From NCBI RefSeq assembly GCF_002775205.1, contig NC_036450.1, positions 16,635,479-16,699,478 on the forward strand: a stretch of 64,000 bases of DNA, given 5' to 3'. The notes beneath the pieces are model-generated. The model worked only from the letters and a program-made list of their open reading frames with translations. It searched no databases and was not told the DNA's origin. This document shows, one piece after another, positions 27,201 through 39,367 of the stretch. The DNA comes from Xiphophorus maculatus (Eukaryota; Chordata; Actinopteri; Cyprinodontiformes; Poeciliidae). Made by a program: the position numbers and the translations under genes. Every line of letters begins with the position of its first letter. The first letter of the stretch is position 1.

Positions 27201-30200
27201 CGCTCCTCCAACAGAGAGAACTGTCCCCATGTCTGCCCAGCAGGCTGCAGCCAATGCAGCCATGCGCAGACAAATGGCCAATCAGAAACCAGGTAGGTGG
27301 AACTTCTTAAATTGATGTCTCACCATCTTTAATCCAACGCATTTTTTCTAATGAGACCAACGATTCTTTGCAGTTCTCCTTATTAGATTTAATTTCGTTT
27401 TGCATTTAAATTTATTTTGCTTCACTCTAAAATAATAGGTCTTTGGGATTTCTTTCTCTCTAAATGGAACAACTCTTCCTGTGTTTTAAGTTTTTGCTTT
27501 CTCCTCTTGGACACACAGCTTGCACATCTCAGGGAAAGGAAAATTAATAGCCAATAGGCAGGTAGATGCGATATAGACATCAATGATTTTGTGGTTGTAC
27601 TCCATAGCATCTCTTTCACTTAAATACTGGCTACCTGGCTACAGTGTATCAAATTTTTTTATATTTTGCTTAGTTTGCATCAGGTTTTTGGATGATACTC
27701 AAGTCCTAAATCATGACTTGGGTATCATCTTGGATATTTTTTTTTTAATTACATGTTTGAAGAATATAGTTTTTTTTATGACACACAGTTATTGAGCATG
27801 CATCCAGTATATTTTAGTACAGCAATATTGACCACTTAAAACAAGTACTTAAAACAATACTAAAGTTTGAGGAATTTCTTGTTTGACCGTGGTGTAAATA
27901 TTGAGCTCCATTTAATCTCTTAAATATCTTTGTGTTGACGTCATTACAATAGTTTAATGAAAATGACATCATTTGAAAAATACTATAATTAAGTTATAGT
28001 ATTTAGTCAGCTTAATTATAATGGTTATATAATTCCCATAGAACATGCTAATATACTTTTTTGAGTTTCTTTAAGAAAATGCAGCAATTAAGTGTGCAAC
28101 CATTTTGACAAGGGCCAGAACAGCTTTATTGGTAATTAATGTTGTTTGAGTGACTCATATTGGTAAATAATCCATTTAGTCTGTTTTTCAGTATCTGCCA
28201 GCATTATTAGTCTTATCTGTTTTGAGGGTGGACATTTCAGGCCTAAGAGATGATCAGGAAGTGTTTTAAAGCAGCAGAAACACCATTAATGTAGAAGCTA
28301 TTAAGATACAAGCTGAGAATTTTACTTAGATTTGTTTGAATTCTATTCAAAATTAATCCTTATTTACTCTGAACATTGAATATGTTCCAGTAGATCTATA
28401 AAATATGTAATAAATAGGAAATCTGTTCTACTTCATGTTGCAATGCCTTTTTTAAATCACTAGAGGGAGACAATGGCTTGAAGACAAAACACTCTAAATT
28501 GAACCACTTTGAGCTCCAGACAATAACATCTGGCAATGTTATTCCTCCAACAACTTAATTCATCATAGAAACATTTTTGATACTTTAAACACCTTATAGA
28601 CATTCATCCTGTACAATGCTGATGTTTTATGTCTTCCAGCTCCTGTTAGCAGTTCCTTGACAGAGTCCACCTTAAAGACTGTTCCTCAGGTGGTCAATGT
28701 TCAGGAGCTCAAAGAAAAAGGGCTGCCTGTTCAGGTTTCTTCCATCATCAGGTAGACACTACTAATAATTTAGACCACATTTACTTCTGGTGTCAGCTTC
28801 ATGAATTTAAACAAGATAATTATTGGCAATCTAAATCAAGAAAATTGTAAAATCTTGGATTTATGTTAAACAATTATCACTTTAAGTGGACTGACGGCAT
28901 TAATGGCAACGTTTACAGCATTGCATAGCAACTGATATTACAGTTTTCAGTTTTTTATGACTTTAAAAATGACTGATATTTTATTTTTGTTGTGACTTTT
29001 GACGAAACAAAAATATGGAGAATGACTATTTTGTTATTAAAATGATTATTTCACTTAAAATAACCCAGTAACATATTTTGGTTTATACCAACTCTCCCTC
29101 TTCTGTTTTTTCTTTCCCAGCTCTTCGGTGCCGGATCTCACAAATCAGGCTTTTGCCAACCAAGTCAAGCGAGTGAGTGTGAGCAACTCTTTTTTTCACC
29201 CACATGACACCTGTTTTTTTTTTTGTTTTTTTTCCCCTAATAAAATATCTCATAATAGTCACTCAACAAAATGTTTAAATGTAACTACCTTTCTGAAACA
29301 TAAAGTAGTTGACTTGAAAATACTATAGCAATACCCAAACTCATAGCCAAAAATAAGTAACTTCTGTATATATATTTTTTAGAGTTTTCAGGAGTGTTAC
29401 TTTAGTGAAAAAATATTTCTTGTTTAATATATCTGAATATGTGTCCTTGTACCTCTATACTGCATTAGATGTGCAAAAATCCTCTGATTGCTCACAGTTT
29501 TTCAACTGGGGACAATTTTAACTGCATAGGTGAGAAATGTCTCGGGTTTCTCTCGTATTGAGGCTACAAATTGCTGTTGGTTGACACAGCAGACCCTCCC
29601 ACAAAAGCTGTTCTCGTACATTTCCAAAATAACCAAAACAAGAATGGCTCAAGCATATACAGTACAGACCAAAAGTTTGGACACATCTTTTAATTCAATG
29701 AGTTTCCTTTATTTTCGTGACTATTGACATTGTAGATTCACACTGAAGGCATCAAAACTATGAATAACACATGTGGAAATATGCACTAAACAAAAAAGTG
29801 TATAACAACTGAAAATACCCCTTATATTCTAGTTTCTTCAAAGTAGCAACCTTTTGCTGTGATTACTGCTTTGCACACACTCTGCATTTTCTTGATGAGC
29901 TTCAAGAGGTCGTCACCTGAAATGGTTTTCACTTCATAGGTGAGCCCTGTCAGGTTAATAAGTGGGATTTCTTGCCTTATAAATAGTCATGAAAATAAAG
30001 AAAACCCATTGAATTAGAAGGTGTGTCCAAACTTTTGGTCTGTACTGTACATACTATTTTTATTCCCCTCCATCTGCCTTAAGATGAAATTTAGTGAATA
30101 CTATGTAAAAGTAGAAGTGTTCAAAGTTGCCTTTATTTGTTAATTACATGTTTTCATTATAAATTCATTGTATCTCGGCAGACTACCACCCCAGGCATTC

Positions 30201-33200
30201 AGAAGATTTCAAATGAAAGTACATACGGTCTACAGCCGGGCTTTGTTTTTGGTAAGTATCGATTAGTTATTCTGTTTGAGGATGTACAGCACAGCTTGAA
30301 AGTTTAATCTCATTACCTGTCGAAAATGATCATGTCAGTCCAAACATTTAATCGTTATACGTATGTCCGCTCCTTCTCGTGATCTTTTTGGCTTTTTGTT
30401 ATCTGACTTTGGTAGCTTTTTACTAACTTGATTAACTTTTTCCTGAAGGTCAGTCATCCAAAACAGATGTTTCTGATGTTCCTACTAGTTCTGTGGAGCC
30501 AAACATCAGCAAACCATTTTCCTTCACACCAGGGTAAGTTAACTTCAGTCATGGAAAAAAAAAGCAGCCTGAGATTATCTATTACTGTCTTTGTTGAACA
30601 TGTTTACATCACAACTTTGTTGCTTTTGCAGGTCAGCAGGGTTCCCTTTTCCTTCTGTTTCACAAGGAGCTGGAATGACACAGGGTAAAGCCCTTTCAGT
30701 GACTTGGTATCAATAGTGTTAAATAATCGTTCGATATATCCACATAGTTTCAGTTGTTTCTCCTTTTATATCCCAGCAGTTAAAGATGTCAGTAAATTCT
30801 CCTTTGGTGGAAATGGCAAGATGGTATTTGGTCAGACTGCAGAAGAGCCGTTCTCTCTAACCCCAAAGTCTGTGGCCTCTGGTATTGGCACTGGAACTCC
30901 CACGCTGCCCTTAAGCACATCAGGTGAAGCAGCCAAACACAGCTCCCTGTCCACAGCCTTCAGGACGGAGCCACAACCACCGAAGACCTCTGGAGGAGAA
31001 ACTCTCGGCTGTTTTTCTGGACTACGCGTTGGCCCAGGAGAAGAAATCAAGGATACTGTAACAAAGCCAGCTGCTGCATTTACCTTTGGGGAACCTGGAC
31101 TTGGCAGTGGCAAGGGAGTACAATCATTCAGCTTTGCGTCAGGTTTCCAAAAGCCAGCGGAAGATTCTGGAACTACAGATTTGTCTAAAGGCGCTTCATC
31201 AAGCAGTTTGTTCAAGCCTCCTGAAACAAACTCCAAGCCAACTTTCTCTCTTCCCCCGTCTAGCGCCACACCTTCAACCTTGCCTACGTCTTTTAGTAGC
31301 CTTCTTGCAGGTTCTTCAGAGGAGCCAAAAGCTCCCCCACAGCTCTCAGAACCTACACCACCCCCTGAAAAAGAGCCAAGCACCACTGAACCAGCTGGGG
31401 AAAACGCCAGTCAGTCTGTGGCCCCAGAACCTGCAGTGGATTCCTCATCTACTGCAACATCCACACCTGCACTTCCTGCGCTGACAACTGCCACTATCCA
31501 AGACCTTCCTTCTGCCAATGTTGCATCAGCTGAAGTAACTCCTCCAGCACTATCCATTGTGCCTTTCTCGACAGAAGCCACCCCAGACCTCTCGTTCACT
31601 TCTTCTGTTTCCACTTCTGCTGTTCCCACCATGGCGCCTGTCTCTCAGGGAGCCCCGCCAGCATTCCAGGTTCCCATTTCCGAAAAACCAGGTTCCATTT
31701 TTACACAGCCTACTCCTGCGCCAGCTGCTACTCCTGTCCCTGCTCCTGCTCCTGTTCCAGCTCCTGCGACGACAGACAGCAGCTCTATTGGGGCCACACC
31801 AGTTATCAACACAGCTGCTCCTGCAGCCACAACTACCACCCCTACAACCGTTACCCCTGCACCAACCACCACTGCCAACACTGTTTTTGGGCAACAAGTT
31901 GTACCTCCGGCTTCCTCTGCCCCCTCAGCAACAGGATTTGGCTCGACTGGGTTTAGTGCTTCAACTGGGGCAGGTTTTAACAAATCCGTGTTTGGGCAGA
32001 GTGGCTTCGGCCAACCTGCTAGCAGCGCCGGATCATCTAGCGGTTTTTCTTTTACCCAGTCGGCATTTGGACCAAGCTCTAGCAGTGCAGCAACTGGGGG
32101 AACGAGTCTTTTTGGGGCTTCAACTGCTGGCGGTGCAAGTTCGTTCTCCTTCGGCAGTGGAAGCACCAACACGGCCAGCAGCACCGGGTCAGGGATGTTC
32201 GGACAAAGCACAACTCCTGCGTTTGGTCAGAGCTCTGGGTTTGGGCAGCCATCAGGCTTTGGCAGTAACACCACCACGTCCTCATCTTCAGGATTCAGTT
32301 TTGGTCAACCCTCAGGTGAGTCTGAGCAGTAACCAATGTATTTAAATACTATATTGTTTGTCACCACAGTTTGTATATAACTCTAATAACTATGTCCTAG
32401 AACACATTCAATGATCTTTCCATTTATAACTCACTGGGTTTTAATTTTAGAACAGTTACCCAGAAACCATCTTGTTATTCAGAACCATAAAAAAAGTTCT
32501 CAGAGCTACATGGCTAAAAGCAGTAATATGACACTCTTGTGTCTTCCGTTGTTGAAGTTAACATCATCTGACACCTTATGAATAAAGATATGTGCCCAAG
32601 AGCGATAAGCAGCTGGATGATGTGTGATAAATGTCAACTTATTTGACCAGCCTGCTCATTTGGTGAGAATTGATGGTATTAAATGGCAGAATCTTACAAG
32701 TGGATGCTTTTTTTAATATTATTGTTATTAATAGCCAATCTTATTGTGTTGCACACAGTTCTCTTCTCAAATATTCTCATTCTATGATGTTTGTTTTCAA
32801 GTATCTGCCAGAATTTAGAAAACCTTTTATACCTGTCTTTTACAAACTCATTCATTATATTTTATGAAATCATTTATCGTTGAAATAATATGTTTTTGTC
32901 TCAGGATTTGGTTCCTCTGCTGCCAACCCCGTATTTGGCCAACAGTCTGCAACTGGAAGTGTATTTGGACAAGTATGATTCACTAACTAGAGCTAATTTG
33001 AAAAGTAGAACATATAAAAAAAATTGCAATCTTCCTGCTTTGTTTATCCCATCTGCAGTCGTCATCAGGGAACAGTTTGTTTGGTTCAACTTCAGCCAAT
33101 GTAGCAGGTTCATCTTCTGGAGGATTCTTCAGCGGCCTCGGGGGCAAACCGAGTGAGGATGCCGCCAACAAGAACCCATTCGGTGCCGCTGGTTCAACTG

Positions 33201-36200
33201 GAGGGTTTGGGCAGCCCGCTCAGTCTGGTATGTTGGTTATTTTTTCTTTAAAAAAAAAAAAAATAAGAGTACACATTCACTATAAATGTAAACAAAAACC
33301 ATTTAATTAGTAGCTTATTTAATATTTATATATATTTACTTTTAAATGTCTGTACATTGAGAACAAAGTGGATCCACAGCAAATTATCTATTTGTGTGCA
33401 CAAATTTAGACAAACTGGTTCTGATTCTGATTGAACTAATCTTGTATTAAACCTGTCACGAAAACACATTTTGCTGTCCGAGGAGTTACTGCAATGTATG
33501 ATAATATTGTCGTTCTGAGACTATTTTCAACTAATGTATTGCTAATGGCATAATAATGCAAGTTTGCCCTCTCAAAGACTAATAAACCTTCATTTTGTTC
33601 AGAACACTCCAAACTGCAACTGGAAGATATTTTAAATATAAAACACAAGCAAGTACTATAAATGAATTGGAAATAAACCACACACACAACCAAAGCAATA
33701 AATACAATGAGTTATTATGTCTCTGTATTAGTAATTCCACTTCAGAAAATATTTATCTTCAGAATGGAAATCATTGAGCTCGTTTTAATTTATCATGCAA
33801 TAAAGTGATTGCATGATGGGCAGGCTTGCGGCAGGTTTACTTGTGACCTTTGTTTTCCCATTTCCTTGCTAGGTTCCAACAATCTCTTTGGGAATAGTGG
33901 TGCAAAGGCCTTTGGGTTCGGCCAGACCTCCTCTGCCTTTGGAGACCAGAAACCCAGTGGGACTTTCAGCACTGGTGGAGGGAGTGTCGCTTCACAGGGG
34001 TTTGGCTCTTTTTCATCACCAACAAAACCTGGTAGGTTGTAATAAAATGCTAATCATACCACAACATCAGAGATCTTATACAGTCTTGAAAAGTCTAGGA
34101 ACTGTGGAAATTTACTTTACCATTTTTCAGGTCTGCATAGGTATGGAAATAGAAAATTAGGTGTGGGGAAAAAAGATTTGGTTCTCCATATTGTTAAATT
34201 GACATGATTCATCTTTGCTTTACAACATCACAAGCTGATTTTAACAAATTTTCTATTCATATTTTGCTTCTGCACGTACTGAAAACATACAAATTCAAAA
34301 ATGATAAAAAAGCATTTTTTTTCTCTTTTTTTAAACTAATTTCTCTAAACCTTTAGATGAGGTTGAATTAGACCTGCGGTTCTTAAACTGTCTAATCTGC
34401 TGGACAGAGCAGTAACAGCATTTTTATTTTGTTTTATCAAAAGAGATCTCACTTGGGAATGAGTTCTTTTTTTATTACCATAAAATCGAATATAATCTTA
34501 TTCCAAACCAGTATCTGGGATATAAAATTTAAACTGAGTTTCATCCTAACATAATTTTTGTCATTTTTCTTCTAATTAGCTGTTGCTGGGATCCCAGCTA
34601 TTGGCTCCACTGGGATACTGGTATAGCTCAGCACATTAATGTCCTACCTCTGGCCTTTGTAAGGGGAATGTAATCTTGTTACATTAGCTCAATCAATTAT
34701 TTACTGGGGCATGTTGCTGGCCTGGCTGTAATTTCAGCACTGCGCTTCTCCCCTGCTGCTCAGAAGCATCGAATTAGGTGTGAATTATTTGTCCTGTCTG
34801 TAAGTTATCACAGTGCTCTGTTTTAAGTTAGTAAAAAATACTACAAATAAATGACACAGCACTCATAAGTTTAATTTGTTTTAGATGCATTCAAGAAAAA
34901 TACTTTCAAATTTTTTTGTGTGTAAATTGAAACCTTTTTACCTATAAAGAGTTTGTCTTACACTACTTTTTAAAATTTAATCAATGTCCAAGTATAGCGT
35001 TTTTGTTTTCCATTTTTCCTGCTGTGCACAGTTGCTAAGCTTACTTGCGTTTTCCTTCATGCAGGGGGCTTTGGCAGTCCTCCAGTGTTTGGGAGTCCCC
35101 CGTCTTTTGGTGGTTCCCCAGCTTTTGGTAATACAGCATCATTTGGCACAAGCCCCTCCTTCAGCAATGCAATGAATCCCTCAACTGGTAAAGTGTTTGG
35201 AGAGGGAACGGCTGCTGCAAACATGGGAGGATTTGGGTAAGAATTTTGATTAGCATCTAAGTTCGTCTCCATACCAGGAGGAAAAAAAAAAGACAAAATA
35301 TTTTACATAAATTGTATTATCAATTGCACAACGACAGACTTTTGCTGAGAGTAGCTATTTGATGCGTCGGATACAATCCTTGGTTTTGGGTCATTTTATT
35401 GCTGCGGTTTCAAACAGTTTGAAAACGTCGGTATGAACAGACTGTTGGTGCTGAGCTGAAAGCGCAACGGCAGCAGAATTCAGCCTGCAGCCCAAGCCAG
35501 CATTTTTGAAAATCTGAACATCTCTGTGTGCTCAGTTCAAACACACAAACCATACACGCAAATCTTCACATTATAGCGGTACAATAAACGAAGAAAGAAA
35601 ATACAGTGGTCTAGAAAAGCACTTACCTGGTCAAATCACATGTATCTTCAAATTCAAAGTAATCACCTGTCCCATTAAGACTTCAGTTGGCAGAAATTGA
35701 AAATATTCAGTTTTTACTGTATATTATACTCTGAAATGTGTGGGTTGACTTTGTATTCAGCCTTGCTGGATCAGTGATTTGTCAAATTACCTTTTGCTTT
35801 TCGATTTCTATTCTTACAGAAAATACAATTAAAATTTAACAGGAAATGGAATATATAATTTTGTCACCTGTCATAACTTTTCAAATCCAATGATGCTGTC
35901 AGCGTTGAGCTCTTGTGTTGTCCTTCCTGATTGTGTGTTTTGATAGTGGTTGGGTTGGTTGGCTCTGGGCCTAAAACTATGGATCTCTGCGCAGGAGTAG
36001 ATTATTCCCCTCAGATAATCCCACTTTGGGGTCATGCTGCCTGCAGATTAAACAGGCCTGCTGTCTCTACTACTTCCACTGGGATGCTTATACTCTGTTT
36101 TCCCTCTCAGGAATCGGTGGGTTTGGTTTCTGTAGGACAGATTAAAGACGAACAGATCGTGTCCTCTCATTTCAAAATCCTCGCACGTTATTCTACTTCT

Positions 36201-39200
36201 TCCGCCTTTCAGACATGTTTCCTTGGAATTTTACAAGCAAGGATGGGAATTATGGTTTTCTGCTTGTCTACATAAATTACTGATTCAAATGGTGGCTTAT
36301 ATGTGCTAGTGCCAATTCGTTTCAACCTTGATGTATTGCTATAACACTATCTTTGTGTTTCAGGTTCTCTTCAGCTCCCAGTGCCCCTTCGTTTGGTGCT
36401 CTGGCCAGTCAGACTCCTCCTTCGTTCGGGACCTTGGCCCAGCAGGGCTCCACATTTGGAAGTCAGCCCAGCAGCTTCTCAGGCTTTGGACAGCAGCCAC
36501 AGACTGGAGGTGAGGCATTTATTTCACTTGACTTTGTTTTTTGTTTTTTTTTGTTCTTGTTGTAGTTGTTTCCTCTCACCATTTTTAAATTCCAGGAACA
36601 AATTTTTACAGTTTTAGTTGTTTAACAGTATATATATATTTTTCCTTCTCATTTTCAAGAGGGACCTGAGCAAAAATTTGCAATACATAGCAACCTGGTT
36701 ACAAGATAAAAACAAACAGTGTCTCAGGTGTTTTGTTAATTATCTTAAATTTTACAGTCATTCATTTATAGTGTTGTCTTAATTGCTTTTAAAATAAATT
36801 TGTATTTTTCAAAGCGAAATAAAGAATCAAAATAATTGGCCAATTTTTTTCCCCCTGCTAACCAAAAATGATGCAGGATTGCTACACAATCTGGAAAAAG
36901 CATGGACTTAGATTTTAAGTATTTTCCGGGTCAGAAGAAAATGGAGCTTTTAGAACATTTCTACTTCCAGACATTATAACTTATTCTGCTGTCTAAAAGT
37001 CACATTTATCCATCCCTCTAGGCAATCTGTCTAACATCAGTTCATTCATCCATCATTCTGGCAGTCTCTCAATCTATCTGTCTTCCATGCATTTAAATAC
37101 AATCTGTCCATTTTTCCATCAATTTGTCTGTACGTCCATCTATTCATCCATTCATCCAACTATCCATCCATCAATCTGCCCGTCTGTCCTTTCATCCCCC
37201 CATCACCCATCCGCCTGTCCATTTATCAGCCCATCTATCCGTTACGCTCTCCCATCTGCAGACAACTCACACCCATGATTGAGTTTATCTGCATGTTGCT
37301 ATAACTCTAAATCTCTCTCCTCTTTATTTCATAGGATTCCCAGTAAACACGTTCGGGTCTGCGAGCCAGTAAGTGTGGTCAATGTGTTTGAAGTGACATT
37401 TTCTGTGAGCGCCGACGAGCGAACAGAGCCACATATCTGTGTGTTTGCTGTGCGTTGCGCCTGTGGGGCTTTGAAGCTCACATCCTTTCTTCCACAACAC
37501 TGCTCTCGGTTAAACCTTTCTGATTTACTACCTCCTGATCCAGCCTAATTTGGTTCCTTCCCCCACCTCATCCCTTCTCTTCCCTCCATTTATCCGAATT
37601 TAGAAGTGGTCTCTGTTATTTGATTGAACTTCTAGAGAACGTTTTCTGTTTGACCACTGAATATGAATGAAGCCAAATTAATAAAACATTGGCTCATATT
37701 AAAGATGTTAGAGTGCTGGGCATATTAAATGTGTATTGAAGTCTGTGGAGGCTTGGCTCATCAGTTCTGCTGCCTTTAGTCATTAGTTTTCCTGTTTTTA
37801 TGCTAGTGCATCTCCTACCTTTCTAGTTCTCTTTTCTTCATTTCTGCTGCCTTATGTTGCCGTGTGTCACATGGCAACCAGTGTTGCCCCGGGGTCTCTT
37901 CCAGCGAATGCACACTAAAGTGCACAGAACTGTGTGGACTCGTCCTAGCTTATTGGACACATTCACATTCTGATATTCTGATTTTATAATTACTCTATTT
38001 TTTTTTTATGTATTTTTTTGTGTATGTGTTCTGAGAAGTGCAGAAAAACGCAGACTTAAGCCGACTATCTTAACTGAGAATTGAGAAAAACAATTTAGAC
38101 TGAATGTAGCTAATATTAATTGGCTGTTCTCAATGGAATCTTGATTTACTACGTCACTGTTTTCTGTTTAACCAAAATAGCTCTTGTAACACTGGAAGTA
38201 ACATTTTGGTAGTTTATGAGATAAGAAACCACTCTTTTAGATTTATGTATTCAGTTTATTAGGGGAGGACTGGACATCTTACAGCTTCTGGTTCACATCC
38301 AGCTCTTTAGAGGTCCCTAACCGGTCAGTTGGTGGTCAGTCAGAAAATTGAAATTCAGCCAGCATGAAGTGTTAATTCTGCACAGTAATTTTGATTTGCT
38401 GCTTTTCTTAACAAAAAAATAAAAATAAAATCTTAAAGGTGACTACTGTAAACCTCTGAGCAGCCACATCAGCACCCTCTTTGGTTTTCCCATAATAAAA
38501 AACAGATTAACAACTTTTATTTTAAGTTAGTCAAGTAGTCAGTTCGAGCCATAATCTTGTGCATTTATTAATATAGCAAACTTCATAGCAAAGGACTGTT
38601 TTAATGCAAAGTTTTGTGTTTGTTGTTTCCAGTTTTCATGAATACAGACTTTGCATGCCATTGGATATTCAGCCTTTTTGCTAAAGTCTCAGCGCAGTAG
38701 CTGCTGATACAGATGCTAAAGGTCACAGAGTTTTGGAATATAATAGTTTATTACCTGTTGGTCAAATTTCCTAATACCTTACAGTCCCTTCCTCATTTTT
38801 GTACTGACGTAAAAAGCTAAAGTGGTTCTAATCAACTAATAGCACTTTATTTATTACTAGGCTAAACACACAGAGATGTAGAAGAATTTGCTGCTTTATT
38901 CTTGCTTAACAATTGTTTTTCTAGCCTATAATCATTTGCAGTAAGATAATATAAAGTTCTACTTATCAATATGACATGTCATTTTATTGTCATATGATGA
39001 CTACTGTCTGAGAATTAGTTACCCACCCAGATTACAGGAGTTGGATGTTTTTATTGATTTAAAAAACATTATTTTCAGTTTGTAGATTAAAGACAATAGG
39101 TTATGGTTGAGTAATGAAATTAAACATTAATATATCAATGCATCAATTCTGCTGAAAGAATTGAAGTTTCTCTTAACGTGCACTGTTTAATGCAATAACA

Positions 39201-39367
39201 TTAATAACTGTAATAACAAAAATATTACAAAAAAATAAAAAGTTGTAACAGTTTCTTTGTATTTATTACTATTGTCTGTTCAGACTTTTTAAATTCTTTA
39301 TAATAATTTTTCTTGTATTGTTTTCTTTAGGTCAAGTTCCCAAACTTTTTCTAGCTGGCGAAGCTAG
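12248..39367 (+). CDS. nup214: nup214, nucleoporin 214 (CAN), complete, 36 coding exons
   Basis: NUP214 sits on the cytoplasmic face of the nuclear pore with NUP88 and NUP62, binds the RNA helicase DDX19 and the CRM1 exporter, and serves in mRNA and protein export. Exons: 12248-12289, 13936-14131, 14259-14413, 14710-14908, 15020-15090, 15178-15241, 15635-15738, 16085-16191, 16321-16387, 16815-16938, 19798-19956, 20780-21233, 21337-21464, 21601-21689, 22728-22811, 24174-24323, 24728-24886, 25017-25120, 25210-25392, 26254-26342, 26425-26508, 26680-26979, 27131-27292, 28640-28751, 29121-29172, 30182-30251, 30449-30533, 30632-30684, 30780-32315, 32905-32972, 33059-33227, 33873-34031, 35065-35236, 36364-36509, 37335-37368, 39331-39367. 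All use GT-AG introns, the phases agree, and the exons sum to 5,967 nt, or 1,988 aa plus stop (human about 2,090 aa). The ATG has A at -3 and G at +4. The protein ends SSWRS, like mammalian NUP214. No break or frameshift is seen. Confidence 0.97.
13079..13380 (+). repeat. Decayed tRNA-derived SINE-like repeat in nup214 intron 1
   Basis: The order of blocks, GTTGGTAGCACTTG, AAGAAGGTCCAGAGTTGAAA, CTGTGCATTCATGGGTTTTT, CCACAGTCCAAACTTATGGC, TGTTAGGTTAAATGGCTTCC, TAAATTGTTCATAGG and CGTGTTGCCTTGCGA, matches a widespread teleost repeat with a tRNA-like head (degraded B box near 13128). It carries a small TG tract at 13271-13286. A copy in the opposite orientation lies at 57685-57870. Confidence 0.6.
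16485..16729. mobile_element. MITE-like repeat in nup214 intron 9 (TGTCA/TGACA-rich)
   Basis: The element starts GGTAATACTT and ends with the complement of GGTAACACTT, and it is packed with TGTCATGACA-type motifs. The right 85 bp match 42468-42709 in the same orientation, while the left 60 bp match it in the opposite orientation. No clear target-site duplication is visible. Ends of this type are known from common non-autonomous DNA transposons in fish. Confidence 0.6.
20780..21689 (+). other. nup214: nup214 segment: Ser/Thr/Pro/Ala-rich linker (exons 12-14, residues 430-653)
   Basis: Three exons encode a low-complexity stretch rich in Ala, Ser, Pro and Thr with scattered FSF or FTF motifs but no FG dipeptide. 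It joins the propeller to the coiled coil, as in mammals, and is probably disordered and poorly conserved in sequence. The skewed codon content yields long open frames on other frames and the opposite strand, which are not genes. Confidence 0.85.
22728..26342 (+). other. nup214: nup214 segment: coiled-coil block for NUP88/NUP62 assembly (exons 15-20, residues 654-909)
   Basis: Exons 15-20 encode charged, heptad-like helices, including [14 protein letters not shown] across the exon 15/16 junction, [18 protein letters not shown] across exons 16/17, [19 protein letters not shown] in exon 18 and a Lys-rich run (LEKKKKQK) at the exon 18 end. In the human protein the equivalent region forms the trimeric coiled coil with NUP88 and NUP62. 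Exons are compact here, but introns 14 and 15 are about 1.0 and 1.4 kb. Confidence 0.85.
27691..27729. repeat. Short hairpin in nup214 intron 23
   Basis: GATGATACTCAAGTC and its near-complement GACTTGGGTATCATC (14 of 15 pairs) are separated by nine bases. Too short and isolated to be called an RNA gene. Confidence 0.5.
29660..30047. mobile_element. Tc1/mariner-type MITE in nup214 intron 25
   Basis: A 388-bp element bounded by inverted repeats: left CAGTACAGACCAAAAGTTTG and, at the right, its complement ending TTTTGGTCTGTACTG. TA dinucleotides flank both ends (29658-29659 and 30048-30049), the target duplication of Tc1/mariner transposons. The middle looks, on the minus strand, like a broken piece of the 3' end of a transposase frame; no intact gene remains. 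Confidence 0.85.
30777..36509 (+). other. nup214: nup214 segment: FG-repeat domain (exons 29-34, residues about 1216-1966)
   Basis: About 35 to 40 Phe-Gly dipeptides occur here, in contexts such as VFGQ, SAFG, GFGQ, FSFG and LFGN, spaced by Ser, Thr, Ala, Pro and Gly. FG domains are disordered and bind transport receptors, CRM1 in particular for NUP214. Exon 29 (1,536 nt) is by far the largest exon; its 5' part is FG-poor with a conserved [12 protein letters not shown] motif, and its 3' part is FG-dense. Exon 31 carries [20 protein letters not shown], and exon 33 a run of PSFGG/PAFGN-type repeats and [10 protein letters not shown], all shared with human NUP214. Confidence 0.92.
37008..37255. 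repeat. Imperfect CATC/ATCC tetranucleotide array in nup214 intron 34
   Basis: Degenerate tandem CATC, CATT and TGTC units run for about 250 bp just upstream of exon 35. It is an old, interrupted microsatellite and ends some 80 bp before the exon 35 acceptor, leaving the splice signal intact. Confidence 0.75.
37335..39367 (+). other. nup214: nup214 segment: last two small coding exons with WRS terminus
   Basis: Exon 35 (37335-37368, 34 nt) and exon 36 (coding 39331-39367, 37 nt including the TAG) supply the last 22 residues. They are separated by a 1.96-kb intron. The reading phases (1 into exon 35, 2 into exon 36) fit exactly, and the Trp-Arg-Ser end equals that of mammalian NUP214, which supports two exons that length alone would not. 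Confidence 0.85.

Larger units (their letters stand above)
26425..30684 (+). other. nup214: nup214 segment: linker after the coiled coil (exons 21-28, residues 910-1215)
   Basis: Exons 21-28 encode conserved patches: [11 protein letters not shown] in exon 21, [15 protein letters not shown] then VVRTPSIQP in exon 22, [17 protein letters not shown] and a [14 protein letters not shown] helix in exon 23, and [17 protein letters not shown] in exon 24. These match the human protein between the coiled coil and the FG domain. Exons 25-28 are small (52 to 85 nt). Exons 21 and 29 have tandem NAGNAG acceptors and exon 25 has tandem donors, described under findings. Intron 25 (29173-30181) hosts a MITE. 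Confidence 0.85.

Noticed and set aside
30832..31386. 184-codon antisense frame
   Set aside because: Shadow of nup214 exon 29 for the same compositional reason.
31645..32211. 188-codon antisense frame
   Set aside because: Mirror of the low-complexity FG exon; no recognisable similarity and no start context of its own.
31557..32345. 262-codon plus-strand frame rich in Leu and Pro
   Set aside because: It overlaps nup214 exon 29 in another frame; the Ser/Thr/Pro/Ala codon bias of the FG domain keeps that frame open. The in-frame protein has clear FG repeats and conserved motifs.
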